Shown: positions 1 through 9,727 of the stretch, piece after piece
Numbering within the stretch: position 1 is the first letter of the stretch
Layout: each line of letters opens with the position of its first letter
Source: JBFXDI01 sp050181295
Lineage (GTDB): Bacteria > Pseudomonadota > Alphaproteobacteria > Rhizobiales > Aestuariivirgaceae
Reading direction: 5' to 3'
Length of the DNA stretch: 25,630 bases
Assembly: GCA_050181295.1 (NCBI GenBank)
Contig: JBFXDI010000051.1
Span: 1-25,630 of the forward strand
The notes under the pieces: model-generated
The model's database searches: none
What the model saw: only the letters and a program-made list of their open reading frames with translations
Told to the model about the DNA's origin: nothing
Position numbers and translations under genes: made by a program

Positions 1-7
1 CGATGTT

Positions 8-30
8 CCCCTCCCCCTTGTGGGGAGGGG
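8..30. repeat. Perfect 9-bp inverted repeat downstream of kynU
   Basis: CCCCTCCCC (8-16) and GGGGAGGGG (22-30) form a perfect stem around a 5-nt loop, 22 bases past the kynU stop. On the kynU strand no run of T follows, so it is a poor intrinsic terminator by the usual rule. C-rich/G-rich hairpins of this form recur between genes in many alphaproteobacterial genomes (recalled, not checked), so a dispersed repeat that also stops or protects transcripts is plausible. Confidence 0.55.
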
Positions 31-52
31 GGGCCAGGCAGCGGCGCGCGCC

Positions 53-1297
53 TCACACCGACACCTTGGCGTAATTCGGCTGTCGCCAGGTTTCCTCCGC
101 GAGGATGCGCTTGAGCCGCTGCACGGCCTCGAACACGTCGATATGCCGGATGACGAGCGGGCTCACGCCGAAGCGGATGGAAGAGGGTTTCCGGAACGAC
201 GACACGACGTCGGCATCGATCAGCGCCTCGACCACCGAGCCGGCGCCGGGCGCGGAGAAGGTGACGTTGCCGCCGCGCCGGTTCCAGTCGCGGGGCGAGT
301 TGACCGTGACGCCGAGCTCTCCGCATTCCTGCTCCAGGAGCGCGATCAGGAGATCCGTGAGCGAGCGGTGCTTCTCCCACAGCGTCTTGGGATTGACCCT
401 GGGCCAGATGTCGAGGAGCGGCGAGGCGAGCGCGTCGGCGCCGACCAGCGGCGTCCCCGTGAGAAAGCGCTTCACCCCGTCGTGCGGCGCGTAGTCGCGC
501 GCGAAGCCGAAGACGTCCGCGTGCCCCATCCAGCCCGCGAGCGCCGGGAAGGCGAGGTCCGCGATCCCGGGCCGCGCATAAATGTAGGCCGGCCCGCCGG
601 GACCGGAGCAGAGATACTTGTAACCGCAGCCGATGGCGAGATCGGCATTGGCGGCGGTTAAGTCCACCGGCACGGCGCCTGCCGAGTGCGAGAGATCCCA
701 CACGGCGAGCGCGCCTTTGGCATGCGCCGCCGCCGTGACGCGCGCCATGTCCCAGCGCTCGCCGCTGCGGTAGTCCACATGGCTGAGCGCCGCCACCGCC
801 ACGGTGTCGTCGAGTGCCGCCACCGCGTCGTTCTCGCTGTCCACGTAGCGGATGGAAAGCCGGCCGCCCGAAGCCTGCGCGATGCCTTGCAGCACGTGCA
901 CGTCGGTTGGGAAGTTTCCGTTCTGGGTCAGGATGACGGTGCGTCCGGCGTTGATCGCCAGCGCATGGCTCACCGCCTTGAACTGGTTGAGGGTGGTCGA
1001 ATCGCAGAAGACGACCGTGCCGGGCGCCGCCCCGATCATGGGAGCGACGGCTTCGCCCAAATGCGACGGCAGGTCGAGCCAGGGCCTGAGGCTCCACCCG
1101 CGTCTGCGGAGCTGGACCCAGTCGTCGAGCAGCTCCGCCGCCGCCGCCCGCGTCGCCTTCGGCATGGGTCCGACGGAATTGGCGTCGAGGAAGATGGTCT
1201 CGGGAAGCGTCTCGAAGAGTTCCCGGACGGCGCCGAGTGGATCGGCGGCATCGAGCCTCTGGGCGTCGGCGAGAGTGACCTTTCCGGAAGCAAGCAT
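53..1297 (-). CDS. kynU: Kynureninase (L-kynurenine hydrolase)
   Basis: PLP enzyme of the aminotransferase class V fold. Kynureninases split L-kynurenine to anthranilate and L-alanine in the cytoplasm. The ATG at 1297 gives 414 residues, normal for the family, with GGAG a few bases upstream. With this start the key positions fall exactly where I recall them in the Pseudomonas fluorescens enzyme: Asp132, Asp201, Tyr226, the PLP lysine Lys227 (in GYKYLCSGPGG) and Trp256, implying an almost gapless alignment. The frame stays open upstream to 1444, but those 49 codons give Arg/Cys-rich sequence unlike any kynureninase N-terminus. No other kyn gene (kynA, kynB) is visible. The gene diverges from hyuA across a region with tandem palindromes, so the two sides may be co-regulated. 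Function is well supported; the physiological substrate could still be a relative of kynurenine. Confidence 0.94.
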   Translation of the reverse strand: MLASGKVTLADAQRLDAADPLGAVRELFETLPETIFLDANSVGPMPKATRAAAAELLDDWVQLRRRGWSLRPWLDLPSHLGEAVAPMIGAAPGTVVFCDSTTLNQFKAVSHALAINAGRTVILTQNGNFPTDVHVLQGIAQASGGRLSIRYVDSENDAVAALDDTVAVAALSHVDYRSGERWDMARVTAAAHAKGALAVWDLSHSAGAVPVDLTAANADLAIGCGYKYLCSGPGGPAYIYARPGIADLAFPALAGWMGHADVFGFARDYAPHDGVKRFLTGTPLVGADALASPLLDIWPRVNPKTLWEKHRSLTDLLIALLEQECGELGVTVNSPRDWNRRGGNVTFSAPGAGSVVEALIDADVVSSFRKPSSIRFGVSPLVIRHIDVFEAVQRLKRILAEETWRQPNYAKVSV

Positions 1298-1438
1298 TGT
1301 CTCCGACCCGCGATACTTCTGGTCGCATCGGCTGCGGCAATGGCGAACTTGCGAAAGCCGGCAGTCTCGGCTGAACTCCCGCGACAGCCTCGATCCCCAT
1401 TGACGCGTGCCTTGCACGGTGGCATGAGCACAGCCGAA

Positions 1439-1472
1439 TTTCAATATTGAAAGAATCTTTCAATTCTGAAAG
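1439..1472. promoter_or_regulatory. Tandem palindromic operator, two TTTCA-N4-TGAAA sites
   Basis: Site 1 (1439-1452) is TTTCA-atat-TGAAA, a perfect 14-bp palindrome. Site 2 (1458-1471) is TTTCA-attc-TGAAA, extended by one C/G pair to 1457-1472. They sit 19 bp apart, nearly two helix turns, so two dimers would bind close to the same face. The block is strikingly AT-rich against its surroundings. It ends 8 bases before the hyuA ATG and lies between the divergent kynU and hyuA. The obvious candidate binder is the XRE-cupin regulator encoded downstream in the hyu operon. This is inference from symmetry and location; no binding data exist here. Confidence 0.7.
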
Positions 1473-1480
1473 ACAGGGGA

Positions 1481-3580
1481 ATGAGCCAGAAAGCCCGAAG
1501 CGACATACGCCTGGCCGCCGACATTGGCGGCACCTTCACCGACATCGTGCTGGAAGCGGGGAAAAAGCGCTTCAGCGGCAAGGTTCTGACGACGACGCAT
1601 GCGCCGGAACTCGGCGTCATCGAAGGCATCGTCCAGGTGCTCGACCAGGCCGGCATCGGGCTGGAGGAGGTCGGCGTGCTGATCCACGGCACGACGCTCG
1701 CGACCAACGCGCTGATCGAGCGCAAGGGCGCGAGGACCGCCTTTATCACCACCAGGGGCTTCCGGGACATCGTGGAGACGGGTTACGAGAAGCGCTTCGA
1801 CCACTACGACCTGATGATCGACCGGCCGATGCCGCTGGTGCCGCGCACGCGCCGGCTGGAGCTCGAGGAGCGGCTTTCGGCCGACGGCGACGTGCTGGTT
1901 CCCCTGGACGAGGCGGCGATCCCGAAGCTCGCCGAGACGCTCAAGGCCGAGAAGGTGGACGCGGTGGCCATCGGCTTCCTGCACGCCTATGCGCATCCCG
2001 CGCATGAGCGCAAGGCGCGCGACCTGCTGGCCAGGCACCTGCCGAAGGACGTCACGATCTGCCTTTCGAGCGAGGTCGCGCCCGAGATCCGCGAATACGA
2101 GCGCTTCTCCACGACCTGCGCCAACGCCTATGTCCGCCCGCTCATGGCCGGCTATCTCGAGCGCCTGCGCCGGGATCTGAAAGCCAGGGGCTTGAAGGCG
2201 CCCTTCTTCCTCATGATGTCGGGCGGCGGGCTCACCACGATCGACACGGCGGCGCGCTTCCCCATCCGCTTGGTCGAGTCGGGGCCGGCTGGCGGCGCCA
2301 TTCTGGCAAGCCAGATCGCGCGCGAATGCGGCCTGCCCGAGACGCTCTCCTTCGACATGGGCGGCACGACGGCGAAAATCTGCCTCCTGACGGAAGGCGA
2401 GCCGGAGCGCTCGCGCAAGTTCGAGGTGGCGCGCGCCTACCGCGACATGAAGGGTTCCGGCATCCCGGTCCGCATCCCCGTCATCGAGATGGTGGAGATC
2501 GGCGCTGGCGGCGGCTCGATCGCGCGCGTCGACAAGCTGAAGCGCATCACCGTCGGCCCCGACAGCGCGGGCTCGACCCCCGGCCCCGTGTGCTACGGGC
2601 GGGGCGGCGAGGAGCCGGCCGTCACCGACGCCAACCTGTCGCTCGGAAAGATCGATCCTACCTACTTCGCGGGCGGCAAGATCAAGCTCGACGAGGAGGC
2701 GGCCAACCGGGCGCTGGCGGCGAACATCGGCAAGCCGCTCGGCCTCGAGGGCACCTGGCCCGCTGCCGGCGTGGCCGAGATCGTCGAGGAGAACATGGCG
2801 AATGCGGCGCGCGTCCATGCCATCGAGCGCGGCAAGGACATCGGCGGCTGCACCATGATCGCCTTCGGCGGCGGGGCGCCGCTCCATGCCTGCCGTCTGG
2901 CCGAGAAGCTGGGGCTGAAGCAGATCATCGTGCCGAAGGGCGCGGGCGTCGGCTCGGCGATCGGCTTCCTGCGCGCCCCCATCGCCTATGAAGTGACCCG
3001 CAGCCTCGTCGTCGGCCTCAAGGATTTCGACGCCAGGCGCGTCAACGCCTTCCTCGACGAGATGACGAAGGACGCCCGCGCGGTCGTCGAGCCCGCGGTC
3101 GCCAAGTCCGATATCGTGGTCGAGCGCTTCGCCGACTGCCGCTATGTGGGCCAGGGCCACGAGATCAAGCTCCAGATCCCGGTGCGCAAGCTCAACGCGC
3201 AGGACGCGAAGCTCATCCACGCGGCCTTCGAGAAGGAATACCGGCGCTTCTACGGCCTCACCATCCCGACCATGGAGGCCGAGGCCATCACCTGGTCGGT
3301 GGTGGTCACGACGAAGCCCACCCGCGTCGCCCGCGCCAGGGCGGCGACGAAGGCCAAGGCGCCGGCGCCGCGCGGCAAGCGCACGCTCTACGACGCCAGG
3401 CTCGGCAAGTCGGTGGCCGCGCCCGTCTACTGGCGCTTCGACATGAAGCCCGGCGCCGGCATCCAGGGTCCTGCCATCATCGCCGAGGACGAGACCTCGA
3501 CCATCGTCGGCGCGGGCTTCCGCGCCTCCATCAACAGCCTCGGCTATATCGTGCTCGACCGCATGAGGGAGCGTTCCTGA
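1481..3580 (+). CDS. hyuA: Hydantoinase/oxoprolinase family protein, HyuA-type (ATP-binding) subunit
   Basis: 699 residues, the usual size for HyuA. The family opens cyclic amides (hydantoins, 5-oxoproline, other lactams) with ATP hydrolysis, or carboxylates ketones, working with a HyuB partner. Visible motifs run in order: N-terminal ADIGGTFTDIV near residue 13 (actin/hexokinase-type nucleotide site), GTTLATNALIERKGA near 70, ESGPAGG near 266, a second phosphate loop FDMGGTTAKI near 290, GAGGGSIA near 342, and IAFGGGAPLHA near 463. The C-terminal third is the family's beta-rich domain. The ATG is the only good start, although the AGGGG ribosome site ends one base before it, which is unusually close. 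The stop overlaps the next start as TGATG, so HyuA and HyuB are translationally coupled. The symbol denotes family only: hydantoinase, oxoprolinase, caprolactamase, an oxindole-lactam hydrolase and a carboxylase cannot be separated from sequence alone. Confidence 0.88.
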   Translation: MSQKARSDIRLAADIGGTFTDIVLEAGKKRFSGKVLTTTHAPELGVIEGIVQVLDQAGIGLEEVGVLIHGTTLATNALIERKGARTAFITTRGFRDIVETGYEKRFDHYDLMIDRPMPLVPRTRRLELEERLSADGDVLVPLDEAAIPKLAETLKAEKVDAVAIGFLHAYAHPAHERKARDLLARHLPKDVTICLSSEVAPEIREYERFSTTCANAYVRPLMAGYLERLRRDLKARGLKAPFFLMMSGGGLTTIDTAARFPIRLVESGPAGGAILASQIARECGLPETLSFDMGGTTAKICLLTEGEPERSRKFEVARAYRDMKGSGIPVRIPVIEMVEIGAGGGSIARVDKLKRITVGPDSAGSTPGPVCYGRGGEEPAVTDANLSLGKIDPTYFAGGKIKLDEEAANRALAANIGKPLGLEGTWPAAGVAEIVEENMANAARVHAIERGKDIGGCTMIAFGGGAPLHACRLAEKLGLKQIIVPKGAGVGSAIGFLRAPIAYEVTRSLVVGLKDFDARRVNAFLDEMTKDARAVVEPAVAKSDIVVERFADCRYVGQGHEIKLQIPVRKLNAQDAKLIHAAFEKEYRRFYGLTIPTMEAEAITWSVVVTTKPTRVARARAATKAKAPAPRGKRTLYDARLGKSVAAPVYWRFDMKPGAGIQGPAIIAEDETSTIVGAGFRASINSLGYIVLDRMRERS

Positions 3581-5253
3581 TGGCCAAGAAGACCGACGCG
3601 CTCGCCGCCATCCGCACGCAGGTGATGTGGAACCGCCTGATCGCGGTGGTGGAGGAGCAGGCGCAATCGCTGCTCCGCACCGCCTTCGGCGCCATCACGC
3701 GCGAGGCCGGCGACATCTCCGCCGGCGTCTACGAGCCGGGCGGCCGCATGATCGCGCAGGCCATGACCGGCACGCCCGGCCACGTGAACACCATGGCGAC
3801 CGCCGTGCAGCACTTCTTCGGGCTGTACCCGGTGAGCTCCATGAAGCCGGGCGACGTCTACATCACCAACGACCCCTGGCTCGGCACCGGCCACCTCTTC
3901 GATTACGTCATCATGACGCCGGTGTTCCTCGGCAAGAAGGTCGTCGCCATGTTCGCCTGCACCTGCCACGTCATCGACGTGGGGGGCGTCGGCATGTCGG
4001 CCAAGGGCAACTCCGTCTACGAGGAGGGCGTCCTCGTCCCGCACATGAAGCTCCGCAAGGAGGGCGTGCTGAACGAGGACCTGATGGGCGTGATCTGCGC
4101 CAATTCGCGCAATCCGGTCGAGGTCCGGGGTGACATCCTGGCGCTCGTCACCTGCAACGACACGGGCGCCACGCGCCTCCTCGACATGATGCGCGAGTTC
4201 GGTCTCTCGAGCATCGAGCCGCTGGCGAAGCACATCCTGACCGAGTCCGAGCGCGCCGCCCGCGAGGCCATCCGTGCGCTGCCCGAGGGCTCCTGGAGCT
4301 ATTCCATGCCCCTCGACGGCTACGAGAGCCCGATCGAGATCAAGGCCAGGCTCACGATCAAGCGCGGCAACATCACCATCGACTATACCGGCTCCTCGCC
4401 GGCATCGATCTACGGCATCAACAGCCCGCGCACCTATTCGCACGCCTATTCGGTCTTCGCTCTCAAGGCCGTCATCGCACCGCACGTGCCCAACAATGCA
4501 GGCTCGCTCGACTGCTTCGACCTCGAGACCGAGCCCGGCACCTGCGTTGATCCGACAAGGCCGAGCCCCGTGACGGCGCGCCACGTGACCGGCCAGATGC
4601 TGGCCGATGCGGTCTTCGGCTGCCTTTGCCAGGCGCTCCCCGGACAGGTGCAGGCCGAGAGCGCGGGCTCGATCTGGATCCTGGCCCTTGGGTCCGCGCA
4701 CGGGCTCGTGGCGGCGAAGGAGACGGCGAAGGCCAGGCCCTTCCAGGTGCTCAACATCGGGCTCGGCGGCATCGGCGGCCGTCCCGGCAAGGACGGGCTC
4801 GCCACCACCGCCTTCCCCTCGGGCGTCGGCACCATCCCGGTCGAGGTCACCGAGACCCAGAGTCCGCTCTGGTTCAGACGCAAGCACTATCTCAAGGATT
4901 CGGGCGGTGCCGGCGAGTTCCGCGGCGGCCTCTCGCAGGTGATCGAGATCGCCAACCGCGAGGAAGCGCCCTTCACCATCTCCGCCGCCACCTTCGACCG
5001 CATCCGCTTCGCGGCCCAGGGGCGCGACGGCGGCAAGCCCGGCCGCAAGGGGCTGGCGCGCCTGGGAAGCGGCGAGAAGCTCAAGGACAAGGGCATCCAC
5101 GTCATCCCGAAGGGCGACAGCCTGGTGCTGGAGCTGCCGGGCGGCGGTGGCTTCGGCGAGCCGGGCAAGCGCGAGAAGGCGATGATCGAGGCGGACATTC
5201 GCGACGGCGTCGTCAGCGCCGAAGCTGCCCACGCCGACTACGGTCGCGGATGA
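3580..5253 (+). CDS. hyuB: Hydantoinase/oxoprolinase family protein, HyuB-type subunit
   Basis: 557 residues, normal for HyuB. It is the partner of the upstream HyuA; in characterised complexes this subunit carries the amide-hydrolysing or carboxylating site and a bound metal. Family motifs visible are ITREAGDISAGVYEPGG near residue 45, NDPWLGTGHLFDY near 100 (the N-D-P-x-x-G-x-x-H signature with likely metal-site residues), CTCHVIDVGG near 127, and a glycine-rich C-terminal segment LELPGGGGFGEP near 525. It starts on the A that ends the hyuA stop (TGATG), so a fixed subunit ratio is likely. Its stop overlaps an ATG in the frame of the regulator gene that follows. The substrate is not determined by anything I can see; proximity to kynureninase hints at an indole- or aniline-type lactam, but that is inference. 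Confidence 0.88.
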   Translation: MAKKTDALAAIRTQVMWNRLIAVVEEQAQSLLRTAFGAITREAGDISAGVYEPGGRMIAQAMTGTPGHVNTMATAVQHFFGLYPVSSMKPGDVYITNDPWLGTGHLFDYVIMTPVFLGKKVVAMFACTCHVIDVGGVGMSAKGNSVYEEGVLVPHMKLRKEGVLNEDLMGVICANSRNPVEVRGDILALVTCNDTGATRLLDMMREFGLSSIEPLAKHILTESERAAREAIRALPEGSWSYSMPLDGYESPIEIKARLTIKRGNITIDYTGSSPASIYGINSPRTYSHAYSVFALKAVIAPHVPNNAGSLDCFDLETEPGTCVDPTRPSPVTARHVTGQMLADAVFGCLCQALPGQVQAESAGSIWILALGSAHGLVAAKETAKARPFQVLNIGLGGIGGRPGKDGLATTAFPSGVGTIPVEVTETQSPLWFRRKHYLKDSGGAGEFRGGLSQVIEIANREEAPFTISAATFDRIRFAAQGRDGGKPGRKGLARLGSGEKLKDKGIHVIPKGDSLVLELPGGGGFGEPGKREKAMIEADIRDGVVSAEAAHADYGRG

Positions 5254-5368
5254 CCAGGGGCGCCAGGACCGGCTCCAGCGATCGCCCGGAGAAGCGGTCA
5301 CCTCCTGCCGCGCGGAAGCGCGAGGCGGGGCAGGCGGGCGCGGCGCTCCCGCCATGCATCGCGCGGCC

Positions 5369-5373
5369 GGAGG
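5369..5373 (+). promoter_or_regulatory. Ribosome-binding site deciding the XRE-cupin start
   Basis: GGAGG lies 5 bases before an in-frame GTG at 5379. The competing ATG at 5250 has no recognisable Shine-Dalgarno sequence, though it overlaps the hyuB stop as ATGA. Confidence 0.5.
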
Positions 5374-5378
5374 AATAT

Positions 5379-6002
5379 GTGGCGAGGCGGGCGGGCAGCG
5401 GCAGCGCCGCGGCAGCGGGTCTCGACATTGGCGGGCGGGTCAAGCATTTCCGCAAGGAGCGCGGCCACTCGCTGAGCGAGCTTTCCCGCCTGACCGGCAT
5501 TTCCGAGCCCACCCTTTCCAGAGTCGAGAACGGCCAGTCGCTGGTCAGCGCCCATAGCCTCTATGTGCTCTCGACCGTGCTGGAGGTCGATATCACCGCC
5601 TTCTTCGAAGGTGCCGCCAGCCCCATCGGCACTGGGATCCGCAGTGTCTGTCGCAAGGGCGACGCGGTGCGCCTCGATACCGCGCGCTATCTGGCCGACG
5701 TGCTCTGCACCGATCTCGCCAACAAGAAGATGCATCCGAGCGTGAATACCGTGACGATGCGGACGCTCGAGGAGGTGGGCGGCTTCTCGCGCCATGAAGG
5801 CGAGGAGTTCATCCATGTGCTCTCCGGCAGGATGACGCTCGCGAGCGAGTTCTACGAGCCCCTGATGCTGTCCGCCGGCGACAGCGTCTATATCGATTCC
5901 CGCATGGGCCATGCCTATCTCTCGTCTGACGGCAAGCCGACGCGGATCCTCGTCGTGACCACGACCGAGCCGCCGCCGTCCCTCGGGCTTTCCCGCCAAT
6001 GA
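5379..6002 (+). CDS. XRE-family transcriptional regulator with C-terminal cupin domain
   Basis: 207 residues from the GTG at 5379. An N-terminal helix-turn-helix occupies about residues 18-74, with the recognition-helix segment ISEPTLSRVENGQS typical of XRE repressors. A cupin_2 barrel follows at about 122-194 (HEGEEFIHVLSGRM, then GDSVYIDSRMGHAY). This class usually binds a small catabolic ligand through the cupin domain and controls nearby degradation genes. The start is uncertain. An ATG at 5250, overlapping the hyuB stop as ATGA, would add 43 Arg/Ala/Pro-rich residues and make 250. I prefer 5379 because it has a strong GGAGG at good spacing and gives the usual family length. Its stop overlaps the SRPBCC start (ATGA). 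Likely target: the tandem palindromes in front of hyuA. Confidence 0.85.
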   Translation: MARRAGSGSAAAAGLDIGGRVKHFRKERGHSLSELSRLTGISEPTLSRVENGQSLVSAHSLYVLSTVLEVDITAFFEGAASPIGTGIRSVCRKGDAVRLDTARYLADVLCTDLANKKMHPSVNTVTMRTLEEVGGFSRHEGEEFIHVLSGRMTLASEFYEPLMLSAGDSVYIDSRMGHAYLSSDGKPTRILVVTTTEPPPSLGLSRQ

Positions 6003-6427
6003 ACGCGGGGCAGTCGCACATCACCTCGATCCTCGTGGAGCGTGATGCCGGGGCGGTCTTTGCCTTCATGGCCGATCCGGGACGGCTCGACCGCTGGTCC
6101 TTCGGCACCTGGGAAACGAAGATCGCGCCCGACGGCCTGGTCGAGGGAAAGAGCCTTTTCGACGGCTCGACCGTCTATGTGCGGATCGATGCCGATGCGC
6201 CTCGCGGCTCGATCGACTTCCATATCGGGGCGGAGCCCGGAAAGCTCAGCCCCCGCATCAATGTGCGCGTGGTGCCCGGCCCGACCGTCGGCCTGCCTGC
6301 GGACCAGTCGGTGCTGACCTTCGTTGCGTGGCGGGGTGCCGCGATGGACGATCTGCGCTGGCGCCGCCTCACCGCCTCGCACGAGCTCGAGGTGGTGCTC
6401 ATCAAGTCGCTGATCGAGAACGGCTGA
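5999..6427 (+). CDS. Small SRPBCC-fold protein
   Basis: 142 residues; looks like the START/Bet v1-like ligand-binding fold: an N-terminal strand ending ILVERDAGAVFAFMADPGRLDRWSFG, a central antiparallel sheet, and a long C-terminal helix (ASHELEVVLIKSLIENG). SRPBCC proteins bind hydrophobic ligands; some are cyclases, aromatases or hydrolase-like. No catalytic residue can be assigned. The start overlaps the regulator stop as ATGA, making it the last gene of the hyuAB-regulator-SRPBCC set. An accessory role in handling the pathway substrate is plausible but unproven. It ends 15 bases before the convergent dnaJ stop. Confidence 0.75.
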   Translation: MNAGQSHITSILVERDAGAVFAFMADPGRLDRWSFGTWETKIAPDGLVEGKSLFDGSTVYVRIDADAPRGSIDFHIGAEPGKLSPRINVRVVPGPTVGLPADQSVLTFVAWRGAAMDDLRWRRLTASHELEVVLIKSLIENG

Positions 6428-6430
6428 GGG

Positions 6431-6467
6431 CTTCTGCGGCTTCTACCCGCCGAAGCCGTCCCAGAAG
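6431..6467. terminator. Hairpin between the convergent hyu operon and dnaJ
   Basis: Outer arms CTTCTG (6431-6436) and CAGAAG (6462-6467) continue into inner arms CGGCTTC (6437-6443) and GAAGCCG (6452-6458), with an 8-nt loop and a 3-nt bulge on one side. It lies just past the SRPBCC stop and includes the last codons of dnaJ. There is no T-run on either side, so it would be an atypical bidirectional terminator; the pairing itself is clear. Confidence 0.4.
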
Positions 6468-7585
6468 GCCTTGGCCCTGGCGAAGAAGCCGGCCGATTGG
6501 GGCGAGTTGTCGCGCGCTTCCTTCTCGAACTCCTTCAGGAGATCGCGCTGCTTGCGCGACAGGTTGACGGGCGTCTCGACCGTCACCTGGATCAGCATGT
6601 GGCCGTGCTGGTGGGAGCGCAGCACGGGCATGCCCTTGCCCTTGAGGCGGAACTGCGCGCCGGGCTGGGTGCCTTCCGGCACCTGCACGCGCGCCTTCTT
6701 GCCCTCGATGGTCGGCACCTCGATCTCGCCGCCGAGCGCTGCCGTGGTCATCGAGATGGGCACGCGGCAGAAGAGATCGGCGCCGTCGCGCTGGAAGAAC
6801 TCGTGCGGCTTGATCGAGAGGAAGATGTAGAGGTCGCCCGCAGGTCCGCCGCGCAGGCCCGCCTCGCCCTCGCCCGCCAGCCTGATGCGGGTTCCATCCT
6901 CGACGCCTGCCGGGATATTGACGGAAAGCGTGCGCTCCTTGGTGACGCGGCCCTGGCCCGAGCATGTCTGGCAGGGGTCGGAGATGATCTGGCCGCGGCC
7001 CTGGCAGGTGGGGCAGGTGCGCTCCACCGTGAAGAAGCCGGAGGTCGAGCGCACGGCGCCCTGGCCGTTGCAGGTGCCGCAGGTCGTGGGCGAGGAGCCG
7101 GCCTTGGCGCCCGTGCCCTGGCAGCCCTCGCAGGTGACCGAGGTCGGCAGGCGCACCTGCGCCATCTTGCCGGAATAGGCCTCCGTGAGGCTGATCTCCA
7201 TGTTGTAGCGGAGATCCGAGCCCCGCGTCGCGCCGCCGCGCCGCTGTCCGCGCCTGCCGCCCCCCATGAACTCCCCGAAGAGATCCTCGAAGATGTCGGA
7301 CATGGAGGATGTGAACTCAGGGCCGAAGCCCTGTCCGGGCCTGCCGCCGAAGCCGCCACCCTCGAAGGCGGCATGGCCGAAGCGGTCATAGGCCGCCCGC
7401 TTCTGCGGGTCTTTCAGGGCCTCGTAGGCCTCGTTGATTTCCTTGAACTTGTGCTCGGCCGAATGGTCGCCGGGATTGGCGTCCGGATGATACTGCTTGG
7501 CGAGCTTTCGGAAGGCGACCTTGAGCTCCTTCTCGTCCACGGAGCGGGAGATGCCGAGCACTTCGTAGTAGTCGCGTTTGGACAT
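6443..7585 (-). CDS. dnaJ: Chaperone protein DnaJ (Hsp40)
   Basis: 380 residues, full length. A J domain at about 1-70 contains the HPD motif at 33-35 that stimulates DnaK ATPase. Then come a Gly/Phe-rich linker (about 75-125) and a zinc domain with four CxxCxGxG repeats (CEGCQGTG, CGTCNGQG, CPTCQGRG, CQTCSGQG). The rest is the substrate-binding beta domains and dimerisation region. It delivers unfolded clients to DnaK in the cytoplasm. I start at the ATG of MSKRDYYEVLG, the family norm; this ATG lacks a clear ribosome site. A TTG at 7618 with GGAG upstream could add 11 residues, and an ATG at 7597 is also in frame. It lies downstream of dnaK on the same strand, separated by a hairpin, so it may be partly read through from dnaK and partly from its own promoter. 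Confidence 0.96.
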   Translation of the reverse strand: MSKRDYYEVLGISRSVDEKELKVAFRKLAKQYHPDANPGDHSAEHKFKEINEAYEALKDPQKRAAYDRFGHAAFEGGGFGGRPGQGFGPEFTSSMSDIFEDLFGEFMGGGRRGQRRGGATRGSDLRYNMEISLTEAYSGKMAQVRLPTSVTCEGCQGTGAKAGSSPTTCGTCNGQGAVRSTSGFFTVERTCPTCQGRGQIISDPCQTCSGQGRVTKERTLSVNIPAGVEDGTRIRLAGEGEAGLRGGPAGDLYIFLSIKPHEFFQRDGADLFCRVPISMTTAALGGEIEVPTIEGKKARVQVPEGTQPGAQFRLKGKGMPVLRSHQHGHMLIQVTVETPVNLSRKQRDLLKEFEKEARDNSPQSAGFFARAKAFWDGFGG

Positions 7586-7711
7586 GGTCGCCGTCATGAA
7601 AGGCTTCGCCGCCCGCAAGGGACTCCGGACCGGCCGGGACTAAACGCCGATGCCCGGAGCGGACCCGGGCATGGCTTGGTGGTGTAACTAAAGAGGTTGC
7701 TCGAAAGTACA

Positions 7712-7749
7712 AGACCCCCACCCGTGCATTGCGCGACGGATGGGGGTCT
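7712..7749 (-). terminator. Hairpin between dnaK and dnaJ (terminator or attenuator)
   Basis: AGACCCCCA (7712-7720) pairs perfectly with TGGGGGTCT (7741-7749). After one mismatch, CCGT (7722-7725) pairs with ACGG (7736-7739), leaving a 10-nt loop. In the dnaK direction it begins 17 bases past the stop and is followed only by a weak T-rich stretch. It probably lowers rather than abolishes transcription into dnaJ, a usual way to make more DnaK than DnaJ. It could also protect the dnaK 3' end. Confidence 0.6.
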
Positions 7750-7766
7750 GGTGTTGCATCGAAGGC

Positions 7767-9710
<1,944 letters not shown>

Positions 9711-9727
9711 TCTGCCCTCCGTGTGGC

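Noticed and set aside
1298..1444. In-frame upstream extension of kynU by 49 codons
   Set aside because: The sequence is Arg/Cys/Ser-rich with no family resemblance; the ATG at 1297 has a ribosome site and places the active-site residues at their known numbers.
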